Of a stretch of 64,000 bases of DNA, positions 32,930 to 46,070 are shown piece after piece. The number at the start of each line of letters is the position of its first letter. Within the stretch, counting starts at the first letter, position 1. The position numbers were made by a program, and so were the translations under genes. The notes under the pieces are model-generated. The model saw only the letters and a program-made list of their open reading frames with translations. It ran no database searches and was not told the DNA's origin. This DNA comes from Nemertoderma westbladi (Eukaryota; Xenacoelomorpha; Nemertodermatida; Nemertodermatidae): NCBI GenBank assembly GCA_032718475.1, contig JAUCBJ010003973.1, forward strand, positions 1 to 64,000, written 5' to 3'.

Positions 32930-33054
32930 TCATTAAAGGTGATGTGATCGTTGACGATGCAATTAAAGCCAGGATTTTTTCAAAGGTTCTGGCAGAGAAT
33001 TACTGTAACGATGATGGTAATTGCCCCCCTTTCAGTCGTGCGGTGCCAAATAAT
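32930..33054 (+). pseudogene. LINE reverse-transcriptase ORF, left fragment
   Basis: In plus frame the stretch reads GDVIVDDAIKARIFSKV and then NDDGNCPPFSRAVPNN. This is the linker upstream of the reverse-transcriptase palm in Jockey/CR1-type LINEs. It breaks off at the hAT-like insertion and resumes at 38580. Upstream of ~32930 I see no further coding, so the LINE copy is 5'-truncated or decayed. Confidence 0.7.
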
Positions 33055-33174
33055 TAGGGCTCGATCGGAGCTCCGGCCTCCGGCTCCGGCTCCGGCCATT
33101 TTGGCACCTCCGGCTCCTGCTCCGGCTCCGGTAAAAATATTGCCGGAGTTAATTTTTTAATAAAGTAGGCCTAT

Positions 33175-36100
33175 CAGTAGGGAACATACCCTTAAATAAG
33201 CTCCAAAAGTGGGTTCTTATTTAAGGAAAATGGCTCTTATTTAGGGGTTTTTGGGCCTTTTTTGGATATTTTTTCGACATAATATGCAAGATCTTGTTTC
33301 AGTAAAAAATACCGCATAATTTTATTTCACAATATAAAAGTTGGTTCTTTCTTGAACATAATGCAAAAAACCAGAAAACATTTCACCGTCCGGTTTTTTT
33401 TCTACAAGCGTTTTAAAATTGCATCAAAAATACGACCAGTTCCTAAATAAGAGGGATTTTTTAAATTTACCTTATTTAAGACATCGAAATTGTACACAAA
33501 TACTAAAAGTCCTTAAATAAGAACTTTTTGACATGGGTTTCTTATTTAGGTATACAATTTCATTCCAAAATCTGCATACTCCTTAAATAAATTAAATATT
33601 TCTCATTTCTCACAGAGAGTAGAAGCAGTTCCGCGACAATAATAATATTGCTCCTCAAAAGACAGAAAGAGGGCCCTTACTGCATCAGGGACGCGTTTTT
33701 CGACAGAGCCCCGTCACCTGAAACAGCCAGTGCCGCTAGTCGATGGGGTTGACTTGTTGGCGAGAGGCTATTATGAGGCGCAATACGCATTGCGTATCTC
33801 CTTCTGTCAACCAATACTGCCCTCATTTCTCATATATTAAATTAAATAAATTAAATTAAATATCCTTATATAATGTCTCTTATAACCTCGTCTCCCAGCC
33901 CCATCCTCCTTCTGCCCTTATCTGCTTATGACAGTTATGACCTCCTACCTGCCTAACCTTGACAGGACATTGCAAGATGCAGAGATAAGGGAGCTTCTTA
34001 GCTTAATTGGATAGGTGCAAAAATGCACAACGAACAACAATGAGCAATAATGAGGAACAACGACTGAACGAGCAACAATGAGCAACAACGAGTAACATTG
34101 AGAAACACCGAGCAACAATGAGTAATAATAAAGTACAACAATGAGCAACAACGAGAAACAGCGAGCAACAATGAGGAACAACGACTGAACGAGCAATAAT
34201 AAAGTACAACAACGAGCAACAATGAGCAACAACGAGTAACAATGAGTAATATTGAGCAACAACGAGCAACAGCGAGCAGCAATGAGGAACAACGACTGAA
34301 CGAGCAATAATAAAGTACAACAACGAGCAACATTGAGAAACAACGAGCAACAATGAGCAATAATAAAGTACAACATCGAGAAACAACGACCCATAATTAG
34401 GACATGAGGAACAACGAGTAACAATGAGCAACAATGACAATGAGTAACAACGAGTAACATTGAGCAATAATAAAGTATAACAACGAGTAACATTGAGCAA
34501 CAATGAGAAACACTGAGCAACAATGAGCAATAATAAAGAACAACAACCAGACAACGAGCAACAATGAGCAACAACGAGAAACAACGAGCAATAATGAGCA
34601 ACAACGACTGAACGAGCAACAACGAGTTATATTGAGCAACAACGAGATATATTGAGCAACAATGAGCAATAATAAAGTATAACAACGAGCAACAATGGGC
34701 AACAACGACTGAACGAGCAACAACGAGTAATATTGAGCAACAATGAGCAATAATAAAGTACAACATCGAGAAACAACGAGCAACAATGAGGAACAACGAT
34801 TGAACGAGCAATAATAAAGTACAACAACGAGCAACAATGAGTAACAATGAGCAATAATGAGCAACAATGAGCAATAATAGAGTACAACGAGCAACAACGA
34901 GCAATAATAAAGTACAACTAACTCGCAACAATGAGCACCAACAAGCAACAATGACCAACAACGAGCAACAATGAGCAATAATAAAGTACAACAACGAGCA
35001 ACAATGAGGAACAACGATTGAACGAGCAATAATAAAGTACAACAACGAGCAACAATGAGTAACAATGAGCAATAATGAGCAACAACGAGCAATAATAGAG
35101 TACAACGAGCAATAATAAGGTACAACTAACGAGCACCAACAAGCAACAATGACCAACAACGTGCAACAATGACCAACAATGACCAACAATGAGAAATAAT
35201 AAAGCACAACAAGCAGCAATGAGCAACAAACTGCGTCGAACCGGATTGAATGTGGGGGGGAGCCACGTTCAAGTGAGCGAAGCCTTAGCATATGGGTGCT
35301 ATTAACGAGTTGTCTGTCGTCGTTGTGAATTTTTTATTGGTAATAACTCGGTCATTCCTTGATGAAATTAAACGAAACTTAGTATGTATGTAGTATGTCA
35401 AAAGATTAGAAATAATCTGAAGTTTAGTTTGGTAAAAAACAAACGAACGCAATGAGGCAAATTAAGGAGACGAATATTGTGTTGAACGACCTCTGGCTCT
35501 GACTAACGAAAGACAACATGTTAATGGGGTGGGGCCCCTATCAGCTAGGGCTAGCTAAGGCTTTGCTCACTTCATGCTGCGCAGAGGTCCCACAAACGTG
35601 TCCCACTCCCTGACTCCTGCCTGAGCCAGTTGAGCCAAAACGTCATCCAGTCATCATCTTTAACCTTCATAACGTCTATCAGCTGCCCAATGATGAGGAC
35701 ATGAGGAACAACGAGTAACAATGAGCAACAATGACAATTAGTAACAACGAGTAACATTGAGCAATAATAAAGTATAACAACGAGTAACATTGAGCAACAA
35801 CGAGCAACAATGAAAAACACTGAGCAATAATAAAGAACAACAGCGAGCAACAATGAGCAACAACGAGAAACAACGAGCAATAATGAGCAACAACTACTGA
35901 ACGAGCAACAACGAGTTATATTGAGCAACGAGATATATTGAGCAACAATGAGCAATAATAAAGTACAACACCGAGAAACAACGAGCAACAATGAGCAATA
36001 ATAAAGTACAACAACGAGAAACAACGACCAATAATTAGGACATGAGGAACAACGAGTAACAATGAGCAACAATGACAATGAGTAACAACGAGTAACATTG

Positions 36101-37856
36101 AGCAATAATAAAGTATAACAACGAGTAACATTGAGCAACAATGAGAAACACTGAGCAATAATAAAGAACAACATCGAGCAACAATGAGCAACAACGAGCA
36201 ATAATGAGCAACAACGACTGAACGAGCAACAACGAGTTATATTAAGCAACAACGAGATATATTGAGCAACAATGACTGAACGAGCAACAACGAGTAATAT
36301 TGAACAACAACGAGCAACAATGAGGAACAACGATTGAACGACCAATAATAAAGTACAACAACGAGCAACAATGAGTAACAATGAGCAATAATGAGCAACA
36401 ACGAGCAATTATAAAGTACAACTAACGACCAACAATGAGCACCAACAAGCAACAATGACCAACAACGAGCAACAATGACCAACAATGAGAAATAATAAAG
36501 CACAACGAGCAGCAATGAGCAACAACGAGCAACAAACTGCGTCGAACCGGATTGAATGTGGGGGAGAGCCACGTTCAAGAGAGCGAAGCCTTAGCATATG
36601 GGTGCTATTAACGAGTTGTCTGTCGTCGTTGTAAATTTTTTATCGCTAATAACTCGGTCATTCCTTGATGAAATTAAACGAAACTTAGTATGTATGTAGT
36701 CTGTCAAAAGATTAGAAATAATCTGAAGTTTGGTAAAAAACAAACGAACGCAATGAGGCAAATTAAGGAGACGAGTATTATGTTGAACGACCTCTGACTA
36801 ACGAAAGACAACATGTTAATGGCTGAATGGGGTGGGGTCCCTATCAGCTAGGGCTAGCTAAGGCTTTGCTCACTTCATGCCGCGCAAAGGTCCCACGAAC
36901 GTGTCCCACTCCTGCCTGAGCCAGTTGAGCCAAAACGTCATCCAGTCATGATATTTAACCTTCATAACGTCTATCAGCTGCCCAACCGAACCATCTTTGT
37001 GCCTATTGACATGACATAGACATTGGTTTTTCACTTTTTTCACACCTTTCAAGTACAACATTTTGGACAATCCATCTAAGTGGGGCATAACGTGGAGCAG
37101 AAGAGGAAATGCAGGACACAAGTTAGTTTTTCGAAACTCTGCGGCGATGTCCAGTTACTTGAGTCCTGTTTCATCGAAATACGTGACAATGTATGTGCGC
37201 TCAGATGGGCGATGGGCTATTCTTTTGAATATCAATGGGCTATTCTATGCTACCGTGTGAGGTAAGAATGCCAGTGCTAGCAACTTCATTATGATACGAT
37301 ATTCTATAGAGGATTTATAGAGTGCAGTGCAACCATTGTCCTTATCCTTAACCCAACAATTAGCAATATACAGACTGACATAAATCAAAGAATTATGAAA
37401 GAAGTGTAACACATACTGTAAGGAATAAGAAATATTTATTTTATTTAAGGAATGTGCAGATTTTGGAATACAATTGTATTCCTAAATAATAAACCCAGGT
37501 CAAAAAGTTATTATTTAGGGACTTTTAGTATTTATGTGTACAATTTCGATCTTAAATAAGGTAAATTTAAAAAATCCCCCTTATTTAGGAACTAGTCGTA
37601 TTTTTGATGCAATTTTAAAACGCTTGTAGAAAAAAAACTGGACGGTGAAATGTTTTCTGGTTTTTTGCTTTATGTTCAAGAAAGACCCAACTTTTACATT
37701 GTGAAATAAAATTATGCGGTATTTTTTCCTGAAACAAGTTATTGCATATTATATCGAAAAAATATCCAAAAAAGGCCCAAAAACCCCTAAATAAGAGCCA
37801 TTTTCCTTAAATAAGAACCCACTTTTGGAGCTTATTTAAGGGTATGTTCCCTACTG
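33175..37856. mobile_element. 4.7-kb element with ~430-bp terminal inverted repeats, 5-bp target duplication
   Basis: The ends are CAGTAGGGAACATACCC and its inverse, flanked by CCTAT at 33170-33174 and 37857-37861. The inverted repeats (about 33175-33610 and 37425-37856) are full of TTATTTAAG/CTTAAATAAG motifs and match at roughly 90% by eye. The interior holds two direct copies of a ~1.3-kb block and no complete transposase. The minus frame at 36870-37121 (with DWMTFWLNWLRQEWDTF), repeated in part near 35600, may be a remnant or a captured fragment. Superfamily unknown. Confidence 0.85.
33990..36600. repeat. GAGCAACAA/GAGCAATAATAAAGTACAACAAC low-complexity array in a 1.3-kb tandem duplication
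   Basis: Two arrays of short, imperfect CAACGAGCAACAATGAG repeats (33990-35225 and 35697-36535) are separated by a unique block. That block (about 35240-35640) recurs at about 36547-36930, an offset of 1306 bp. The Leu/Ser/Cys-rich minus-strand frames (up to 448 codons) are repeat artefacts. Confidence 0.9.
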
Positions 37857-38579
37857 CCTATTATATTATATTTCGTGCATATTCTAATCTGAACAATTAT
37901 TTAACACTATAAGTCCAGAAGTCTGTAAGTACTGTAGTACAGCTTCAATATCAAGTACAATCTGATAATACTGCAGTATTTACTTAAAGTCAATGACTGA
38001 CTGACTGTACTGCAGTACAGGCTGACTGGTACTGGCCAGCTGGCTGACTAGCAGACTATTACAGATAGGGCCTACTTTAAAAAATTGTAATTTTGCTGGA
38101 TTGTACACTGTCAGACTGTAGGCCTATCACTGCAGCCATTTACTGCTGTCTTGCCAGCATACTGTACTGCAGTACTGGTACACGTACGGTAGGGGGTAGG
38201 CTACCTACAGTACACATCTCTACCACAGTTAGACAGTTAGCTAGGTAGGTACTGTAGGTAATTTTTAGCCGTCAGCGTCAGGCCGTCGCCGTCAGCATCA
38301 ATCAGGCCGTCGCCGTCAGCGTCAGGCCGTCTGTCCATGATAAATTAATTACTTAAATTTTAAATTGAAAATTCGTAAATCTATAAATTATGAAATTAAT
38401 TAGACCTACAGTATGATTGATTATGAGCGATTGGTGAACGATAACCATACTTTATTTTTTTTAAATAAATAATTAAATTTTTAAAATTTTTTAAAAACTC
38501 CGGCTCCTGCTCCGGCCAAATTGTCCAACTCCGGCTCCTGCTCCGGCTCCGGCCAAATCCCAACTCCGATCGAGCCCTA

Positions 38580-40160
38580 CAAATAATACACATATTAGCG
38601 ACATTACTTTTAATCCCAGTGTAGTACTTAAGATTTTACGAGACCTACCATGAAAGTCTGGCTCAACACCAGATGGCATGCCTAGCTTATTATACCGTAG
38701 TTTGGCTACACAGCTAGCAACGCCTTTGTCTGTTATGTTTGAAATATCTTTCAGTTTACATGTGTTACCCAATATCTGGCTTACAGCAATTGTAGTACCC
38801 CTGTTCAAGAAAGATGACCCGTCCAACCCATACAACTACCGGCCAATTTCTTTGACTTGCATTGCCTGCAAAATAATGGAAACTTGTATTAAAAATGAAC
38901 TTTTAAAGTACCTACTTTCGAATGGCCTAATTTCTAAAATTCAACACGGCTTTCTCAAACGCCGCTCAACTGCAACTCATCTCCTCGAGTGCACGAACGA
39001 TTGGTACAAATTATTAGATAATAAACAGAACATCGATATTATTTATATCGACTTCGAGAAGGCCTTCGATAAGGTGGTACACTCTAAACTTTTACAAAAA
39101 CTGGCCGCGTATGGGATTTCAGGTAATCTATTTGACTGGATAGTCGCCTTCTTAGCTAATCGTAGTCAACGTGTTTTAGTTGGATACAAATACTCAGATT
39201 ATGTTGACGTCAAATCAGGAACACCCCAAGGAAGCGTCTTGGGGCCGAATTTGTTCCTAGTTTTTGTAAACGATTTGCCTTCGGAATTTACAAATGTAGG
39301 TTGCAAACTATTTGCTGACGATTTAAAATTATATGTTAACAGTAATAATCCGGCAAACATTCAAAATGCGTTGGATAGATTAGCCAGTTGGAGTAAAACC
39401 TGGCAGCTCAATGTCGCTGCGCACAAATGTCATGTACTTCACCTTGGTACACGCACACCGAGTGAGTACACTCTCAACGGTTCTATTCTAGAACTCAAGG
39501 AGAGTTGTAAGGACCTAGGTATTATCGTTACCAAAAATCTGTGTTTCAGCAAATACTGCAGCCAACAAGTAACCAAGGCTGCAAGGCGTATAAAATGTGC
39601 AATATAATATTTAGGTGCTTCCACACTTCCTGACTTCTAATGTCAATGTACTTATTACGGCTTATAAGGCGTATGTTCGCCCACTGTTAGAGTATTGTAC
39701 TGTGGTTTGGTCTCCTCACCAAATTTTTAATATAAAATTGGTTGAGCGCATCCAACGATATTTCACCAGACGATTGTTTTCAAGATGCCAGTTAACACAC
39801 ATAGATAACAGTTACTCTAATAGATTAATACACTTGAAACTCCAACCATTAGAAGTTAGGCGAATTATTTTTGATATCCGTATGGTTTATAATATTTGTC
39901 ACAATAACATTGACCTTCATTTTAACGATTTTTTCTCGCATGTGCAACGGCAAGGTTTGCGAGGCCATAACTGATAACAGGAAACTGTTTGCTCAGCCTA
40001 GCAGGCTAGTCGTTGTCAGAAATCGTTTTGCCAGCCGTATAGTCTGATAGTATCCGTGTGGAATTCCTTGCCCTCAGATGCCGTTAATGCACGTAATTTG
40101 TATATTTTTAATTGCCATATACGTCATATTGATTTTAGTCACTTGTGTCATTTTGTTTAA
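38580..40160 (+). pseudogene. LINE reverse-transcriptase ORF, main fragment
   Basis: Coding resumes directly after the hAT-like element (HISDITFNPSVVLKILRDLP). It then runs through the polymerase palm: KDDPSNPYNYRPISL, the DFEKAFDKV motif (about 39051), SGTPQGSVLGP (about 39217) and FADD (about 39312, the YxDD-box equivalent). The thumb/C-terminal part has YVRPLLEYCTVVWSP and the ending WNSLPSDAVNARNLY. A TGA near 38650 (where Trp is expected) and a frameshift near 39605 break it, and the reading ends at a TAA at 40158-40160. It resembles Jockey/CR1/L2-type LINEs. Confidence 0.88.
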
Positions 40161-40480
40161 ATATGCACACATTATACCCCGCCTCGTATTTTGATTTGAT
40201 TTTTTTTATATTTTCTCTGTTCATAATGACTGACCGTGTTTTACCATTTTATTTTTTTAGTTTGCAATATTTTTACTTAATTCCAATAGAGATACGCTCG
40301 TAAGTGCAACATTGCCTGGGTTATCTTCTCCCTCCATACATATAATTGTTCAATTAAAGGTCTAATTCAATTGCATTTTGTGAATATGTATGTCATTAAG
40401 ATTAATTTTAAATAATTAATTATTTTATTTGTCGGTGCAATTATTTGGAGTGCAATTACATTACATTACATTACATAAAG
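40161..40480 (+). mobile_element. LINE 3' UTR with (ATTAC)n tail
   Basis: The 3' UTR ends in ATTACATTACATTACATTAC at about 40457-40476, a short tandem tail as in L2/CR1-type elements rather than poly(A). Confidence 0.7.
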
Positions 40481-42676
40481 GAATCTTCAAATGAACAAAA
40501 TGTAATATTTTGAAAAAAGTGAAAATTGAAAACTGAAAAGTGAAACCCTTCTAACAATTAACCTAAATCTTATTGTAGATACATTCTGACATTGTTTATG
40601 AAAAACATTTTTTTGTCTTTTTGGGTAGTTTTTTAGGTAATATTGAGCTTTTTTGTGTTATTTTTTGTATTTTTTTGTGTTTTTTGTGTGTATTTTTTTT
40701 TTTTTTGGGGTAATTCGTAGGACCCTAAAAAACCATAAAAAACCAATTTTTTCGCCTTTTTTTAAAAGTTGGTTAAACCAAAAAAGAAAAAACCATAAAA
40801 AACCAATGGTGAGAAAAACCATTGGTCAGTTGGTTGCCAACCGCTTCACACAGCATGTGGCATACTGTAACATTATGTAACAAGCTGTTGAAACGTTTAT
40901 AATCTTTTATAATAATCTATTTTCTTCTACATTCTACTGTTCTATAATCTTATATAATATAATATAATCTATAATTAATAATCTTTTATAATAATAATAT
41001 AATAATCTTTTAAGGCTAATAATGCCAAGGAATGCCTGTTCACCACCACGGATGATATTCCAAAGTAAACCTTCCATTATGTTTTCCAAAGTTGCCTTGG
41101 TTCCCATTTATCGACCACTCACAAGGATGAAAGCTAGGGTTGGTCTAGGCTGAAGCATTTAAAGCATTATTCAGCAATTATTCATTATCTGATTATTGCT
41201 GAAGCAATAATTTGCACTCTTTTGTACTATTTTTGCACTTTATTGTACTCTTTTGTACTATTTTGTACTTTCTGACTTTTTTGTACAGATTCGTCGGACC
41301 GAAGGTATGCCATACTTTGAAATCAGGTGCTGCAGTGCAGTACAGCAGTATGGCAGTATGGTATTGGTGGTATCAGGTATAGGCCTACATCTGTCTGTCT
41401 GTCATACATCAGTACTACACTACCAGACTACATACTGACATACCGCTGTAACGGTACTGACTACTGAGTACTGACATACTGCAGTACTGACCTTCACAGC
41501 CTGATAGCTGTCAGCGTTCGGCTGTAGGCCTGTACAGCCAGAGCCAGACAGCAGTACAACAGTTGTAGGCCATAGGCTGTGGGTCTGTCTGTACTGCTGT
41601 ACACACAGTCTGACTGTGCTGCAGTACGGTCAGACGGTACCACAGTCAGACAGTACCAGTACAATACCGGTGTAACAGAGAATTTTCACTCCCATGCAAA
41701 ATCACTCACCAGTTAAAATTCCATAGTGTGTTCCAGTGGTCAGGTGGTAGCGGTTTAAATCCCAGATAATACCTTCACCAGCAAAGTGCATCAATCAGTG
41801 TACCTTCGGAGCTGAAGGGCTGGAGATGGAGCGCGAACTTTGTTCCAATTCAGAGCGAACTTTGTTCCAGTTCACAGTGAACTTTGTTCCTACAAAATAT
41901 AATTATAGTCTGTCTGTCTCGTAAACCTATGTACTGCGAATTTTGTTCCTATGAAAGCGAATTTTGTTCCACTCACAATTACAGTACTGAGTTCTGCCGT
42001 AGCTAATTTACGGTATATGAATAACAACACGCATGCTGAAATTATCTTCCATGCCGTCCGTCATCTTTCCCACGATTTAACACAATAGTATTAGATTGAA
42101 TAGGAAACGTTTACTTACTTGGAGAATCATTATTAATATAATTTAATTTTGATTTAGAAATTATCTTACCGCCAGTATTCACAGCCGCTCCACTTTTGTT
42201 ATGGAATATATTAATGTAGGATTTTTGTACAAATATTGAATTTTTATACAGTAATAATAAATTCTTATAATATTGATTTACTAAGAATACTTAGTTTGTA
42301 CGTAATGTACATAATAGTAATACGCGTGCCCTACCTAGTGTCAGATTATCCTATGTCCCAAAGGATAACAATAATTACGGTAATGTTTGCGACTTTGAAA
42401 TTAAACATTTGAAACACCCAATCATTCATTCAGTTTCCCAGTCTCCGTTCAGCCGTTGGCCGGAAAATGTCGTAGAAAATCTATACCACTCGGGACCGAC
42501 CTAAATTAATACCGGTACTGGTGCCACATACCCTAGATGTAAAGGTTGTAAAGTACTTGTTGTAGGGTAACGTGGCTCATCAACTGCGGGTAACGTTATG
42601 GGAATGGTTATCGCAATGGGAAATTTTTCAATTTTATCAATTTTGACATTAAACATTATAGCGGCTCTATTATAGG
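40481..42676. other. Unassigned DNA with short repeats
   Basis: Holds a T-rich tract (40640-40710), (TTTTGTACTA)n near 41215-41270, many GTACTG motifs, and five copies of GCGAACTTTGTTCC/GCGAATTTTGTTCC at 41828-41975. No gene. Confidence 0.5.
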
Positions 42677-43279
42677 GATGCAGTCACTTCCCCAATAGGA
42701 CACTTCCCCAATAGGACACTTCCCCAATAGGACACTTCCCCAATAGGACACTTCTCCAATAAGTCACTTCCCATTAAAAATGTATTTTAAGTCACTTGCC
42801 CAATATACTGTATTTCATTTTTAACCGAAATTATGTCACTTTACCAATAGGTCACTTGCGCAATACTCGACTTACAGAAAGTCACTCGCCCAATAAGTTT
42901 TTTGAGACCATAATTTCCATTCACTACATATTCTGCCTGTTCCTATAGGTCTAATACATCACATAATCAGATAGTGGCGCACATTGAGCGCAAGTGAAAA
43001 TAGTGATCCTCAGCACAAATTGACCGCAGGTGAAATAATTTATAGTTTATTGTTTTGGTTAGAAAACACTGCCTCTGAAGCCTGCTCCTTTCCATTAATG
43101 TTCTTAATTAAATAAAGCTAAATCTCAAAGTATTGGGCAAGTGTCATATTCTAAAACTGGCCTATTGGGATAGTGACCATACCAGATCTAGTTATTTGGG
43201 AAATGACTCATAGGGAAAGTGTCTTAAGGTTAATATTATTGGGCAAAAGTTTCATTGGGGAAGTGTCCCTATTGGGCAT
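42677..43279. mobile_element. Foldback-like element with CACTTCCCCAATAGGA subterminal repeats
   Basis: The left side has five tandem copies of the 16-bp unit CACTTCCCCAATAGGA. The right side carries inverse copies (TTGGGGAAGTGTCCCTATTG). The termini GATGCAGTCACTTCC and the inverse of GATGCCCAATAGG are loosely related. The interior includes the dispersed TTTATTGTTTTGGTTAG block. No coding capacity. Confidence 0.6.
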
Positions 43280-43559
43280 CTGACAGTTAACCATATTTTA
43301 TACTTATCTGCATAGAATGATGCATTTAAATAGGACAATATAGATCTTATAATGACCGATCTGATTATAGATAACAAATAATTGTTTGATTTTGAATATT
43401 CACATCCTATGCATGCATATTGCTTATTGCATAGTTATGTTAGTGGTAAACTACTCATTAAGTAAGATATACTAAATATTGTTAGAAAAAATTGTCAGTA
43501 CAAAGTCACTTGCACTACAATTTCACTAGTTGTTGCAGAATTATCTTTAATTAATGTGG

Positions 43560-43760
43560 GGCGAGCGACGAAAGTAAGCGAGCTTAGCATACAGGTACCA
43601 CTAACTCAATCGGTATGTCTGTTGTTCTGTCGATCTGTTGTTCTGTCGTTCTGTTGTTCTGTCGTGTCAAATTTTAAACGTTAATAACTCAGCCAAATGA
43701 TTGATATTTAACCAAACTTGGTACACATGTAGTCTGGCCAAAGTTTAGAAATTTTCCAAG
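43560..43760. repeat. Dispersed repeat related to 35270-35410 and 36575-36715
   Basis: Shares GCGA..AGC..TTAGCATA, a TGTCTGT..GTCGTC-type block, TTAATAACTC and AACTTGGTA..ATGTAGTCTG with the two copies inside the 4.7-kb element. Diverged, family unknown. Confidence 0.55.
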
Positions 43761-44559
43761 TTGAATTTTCGCGTGGTCTTCGAGAAGCTAAGATAATAGC
43801 AGTTAATTAGTTAATTAAGTTGATTAGTGTAAAAACATCAATTTCAACCTGCCTCCTTAAAGGATATTAATTATTTTCTAGTATAAGATTTAAATAATTA
43901 TACTTAAAATTTATACAGCTGTAGCCCCCATACAACATTCCATTATAGTTTTTAATTTGTTCAAGTGATTTGCTTTAATAAATGTGTCTTTAATTGATCT
44001 AAACGTAATTAAAGCGGCACAATTATTGAGTACAAATTTAATCCTTCCCATTATTGGTCAACATAGTCTCTGCGGGGGGTGTAGAGCTGCTAGCTGGCAC
44101 CAGGGCAGAGGGGAATTGTACTGTAATAGGCAGCCAGTAGTATTGATATAGCAACACAGACATAACTCCAACCACACTGCGTGTATTTCAATTCCTATTG
44201 ACTCTATACTATAAATGTTGTATTACTTACTATCTCAGGTGACAGAAGATATAATGACATAAATACTCATGGCTGTTGTAGGCTTATATCTGAAGTAGTT
44301 TATTCCGCAATATATTTGTCTGGTTATTTTTTAATTGAATTTTTGCAAAGTGGTAAAATTAATGTTCTTAAAAATAATATTATTATTTTATATGTAACCT
44401 AGGAAATTAGCTACATATTTTCGCTGCAGCTTTAAGAGTGTACATTGATTTAATATTATTTTAATACCCATATTACTATCGGCATACGATGCGTTGGCGT
44501 TGTATCACACATCTCCACATAGATGTATCAGCAGTTACTCGCACAGTTTCGAAACTTCG

Positions 44560-45025
44560 CATAGTTATAACTGTATAAAGATCGTCAGTCTTGGTTTAGG
44601 AAAAATATTTTAATGCAAAACAGGACGAGCGATGAGCGCAACGAGGCATATAATGAAGACCAGTACTGCGTAGACTGTGTTCCTATATACCATACCTGGC
44701 TTCGCCTATGGAAGGCATCGATAGTTATAAAGATCGTCAGTCTGCGTTTAAGAAATATATTTAAATACAAAACAGGACGAGCACAACGAGGCTTATAAAG
44801 AAAACGAGTACTGCGTTGACTATATTATTATATAAACCACCTGGCTTCACACATTGATCGCATCCCGAGTTATTATTATTATAAAGATCGTCCTAGCCTG
44901 CGTTTAAGAAATATATTTAAATTCAAAACAGGACGAACGCAACGAGGCTTATAATGAAAACGAGTACTGCGTTTATTATATTCCTATAAACCACCTGGCT
45001 TTGCATATTGAACGTGCGATTGGAA
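44560..45025. repeat. ~153-bp tandem repeat, three copies
   Basis: Each unit starts near AAAGATCGTC (44578, 44730, 44883) and includes AAAACAGGACGA, CAACGAGGC and AGTACTGCGT..CCACCTGGCTT. Confidence 0.85.
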
Positions 45026-45249
45026 ATAAGTTCGTGCTACCCTTCCGTGGGCAGTAGATGTCGCGGTTATGTATTGGTGGGTGGGAAGGTTGGGGGGGGG
45101 GGGGGTGCAGATTAAAAGGGCTGAACACGTACTGTACCCCTTTCTTTAATTGATTGGTCGTGTGGGTAAATTTCTCAAATACTGATTTTGTGATACAGTC
45201 GCTCAGTTTTAATTTGTATCTCATAACTGGGCCTCGTGCTGCGCGAAGG

Positions 45250-46070
45250 CCCCACGGCGTAAGTTGGCAAATTTTGGTGCTAGCACCAAATTTCGTACAC
45301 ATCACCAAAAAGTACAAGTTTGCGATGTCCAGTGCTATTTTTATTGATTCCATCGGATTCAGGACCCTCATAAACCCGTATAACGCAAGAAACAAGGTGA
45401 TATTATCTACTGATCAGTTTGCATATTTTCCAAAATTTGGTGCTGGCACAACAATATTCACCCACCGGCGAAAAATACAAGTTTGAGAACTCTTATGAAA
45501 TTTTTACTGATTCCATTGAATTCAGAACCATCACAAACCAGTATAACGCAAGAAACAAGGTGACACAATCAATTGATATATTAGATGGTTTTCAAAATTT
45601 GGTGCTAGCACCACATTTTGCACCCACATCCGAAAAATACAAGTTTGAGATGTCTAGTTCGATAATTATATATTCCATTGAATTCAGAACAGCCATAAAC
45701 CTATAAAACGCAAGAAATAAATTGTCACAAGCAATTTTATCTATTGAATGGATTTTCAAAATTTCGTGCTCGCACCAAAATTTGCACACAGCACCAAAAA
45801 ATACAAGTTTGATACGCTTGGTGCAACTCGTATATATTTCATCGAATCTAGAACCCCAAAAAACCGCAATTGCGTAAAAAACAAGTTTCAAACAATCAAT
45901 TTACAAAATTGACTTATTTCAAAATTTGGTGCTGGCACCAAAATTTGGCACCCACCGAAAAAAACAAGTTTGAAATTTCTAAATCAATTTATATTAATTC
46001 CATCAAATTTCTAACACCAAAAAACCGGTGTAAATCAAAAATAGAGATGTTACAATTCATATTTAATGAA
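45250..46070. repeat. ~163-bp tandem repeat, five copies
   Basis: The block AAAATTTGGTGCTAGCACCAAA recurs at about 45270, 45433, 45595, 45758 and 45922 with steady 162-164 bp spacing. Each unit also has AATACAAGTTTGA and TCCATTGAATTCAGAACC. The GGTGCTAGCACC core is palindromic. A further G run lies at 45095-45106. Confidence 0.85.

Larger units (their letters stand above)
33055..38579. mobile_element. hAT-like element inserted in a LINE (8-bp target duplication), itself split by another element
   Basis: The target duplication CAAATAAT is at 33047-33054 and 38580-38587. Terminal inverted repeats are TAGGGCTCGATCGGAG, with GC-rich CTCCGGCTCC subterminal arrays on both sides. Removing the nested 33175-37856 element and one 5-bp duplication leaves about 838 bp, matching the 844-bp element at 30117. 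No hAT transposase is present. Confidence 0.88.

Noticed and set aside
33945-35291. A 448-codon minus-strand frame rich in Leu, Cys, Ser and Val that looks like a membrane protein
   Set aside because: It is a translation of short GAGCAACAA/GAGCAATAATAAAG repeats; neighbouring frames of the same array are open too, and no family motif is present.
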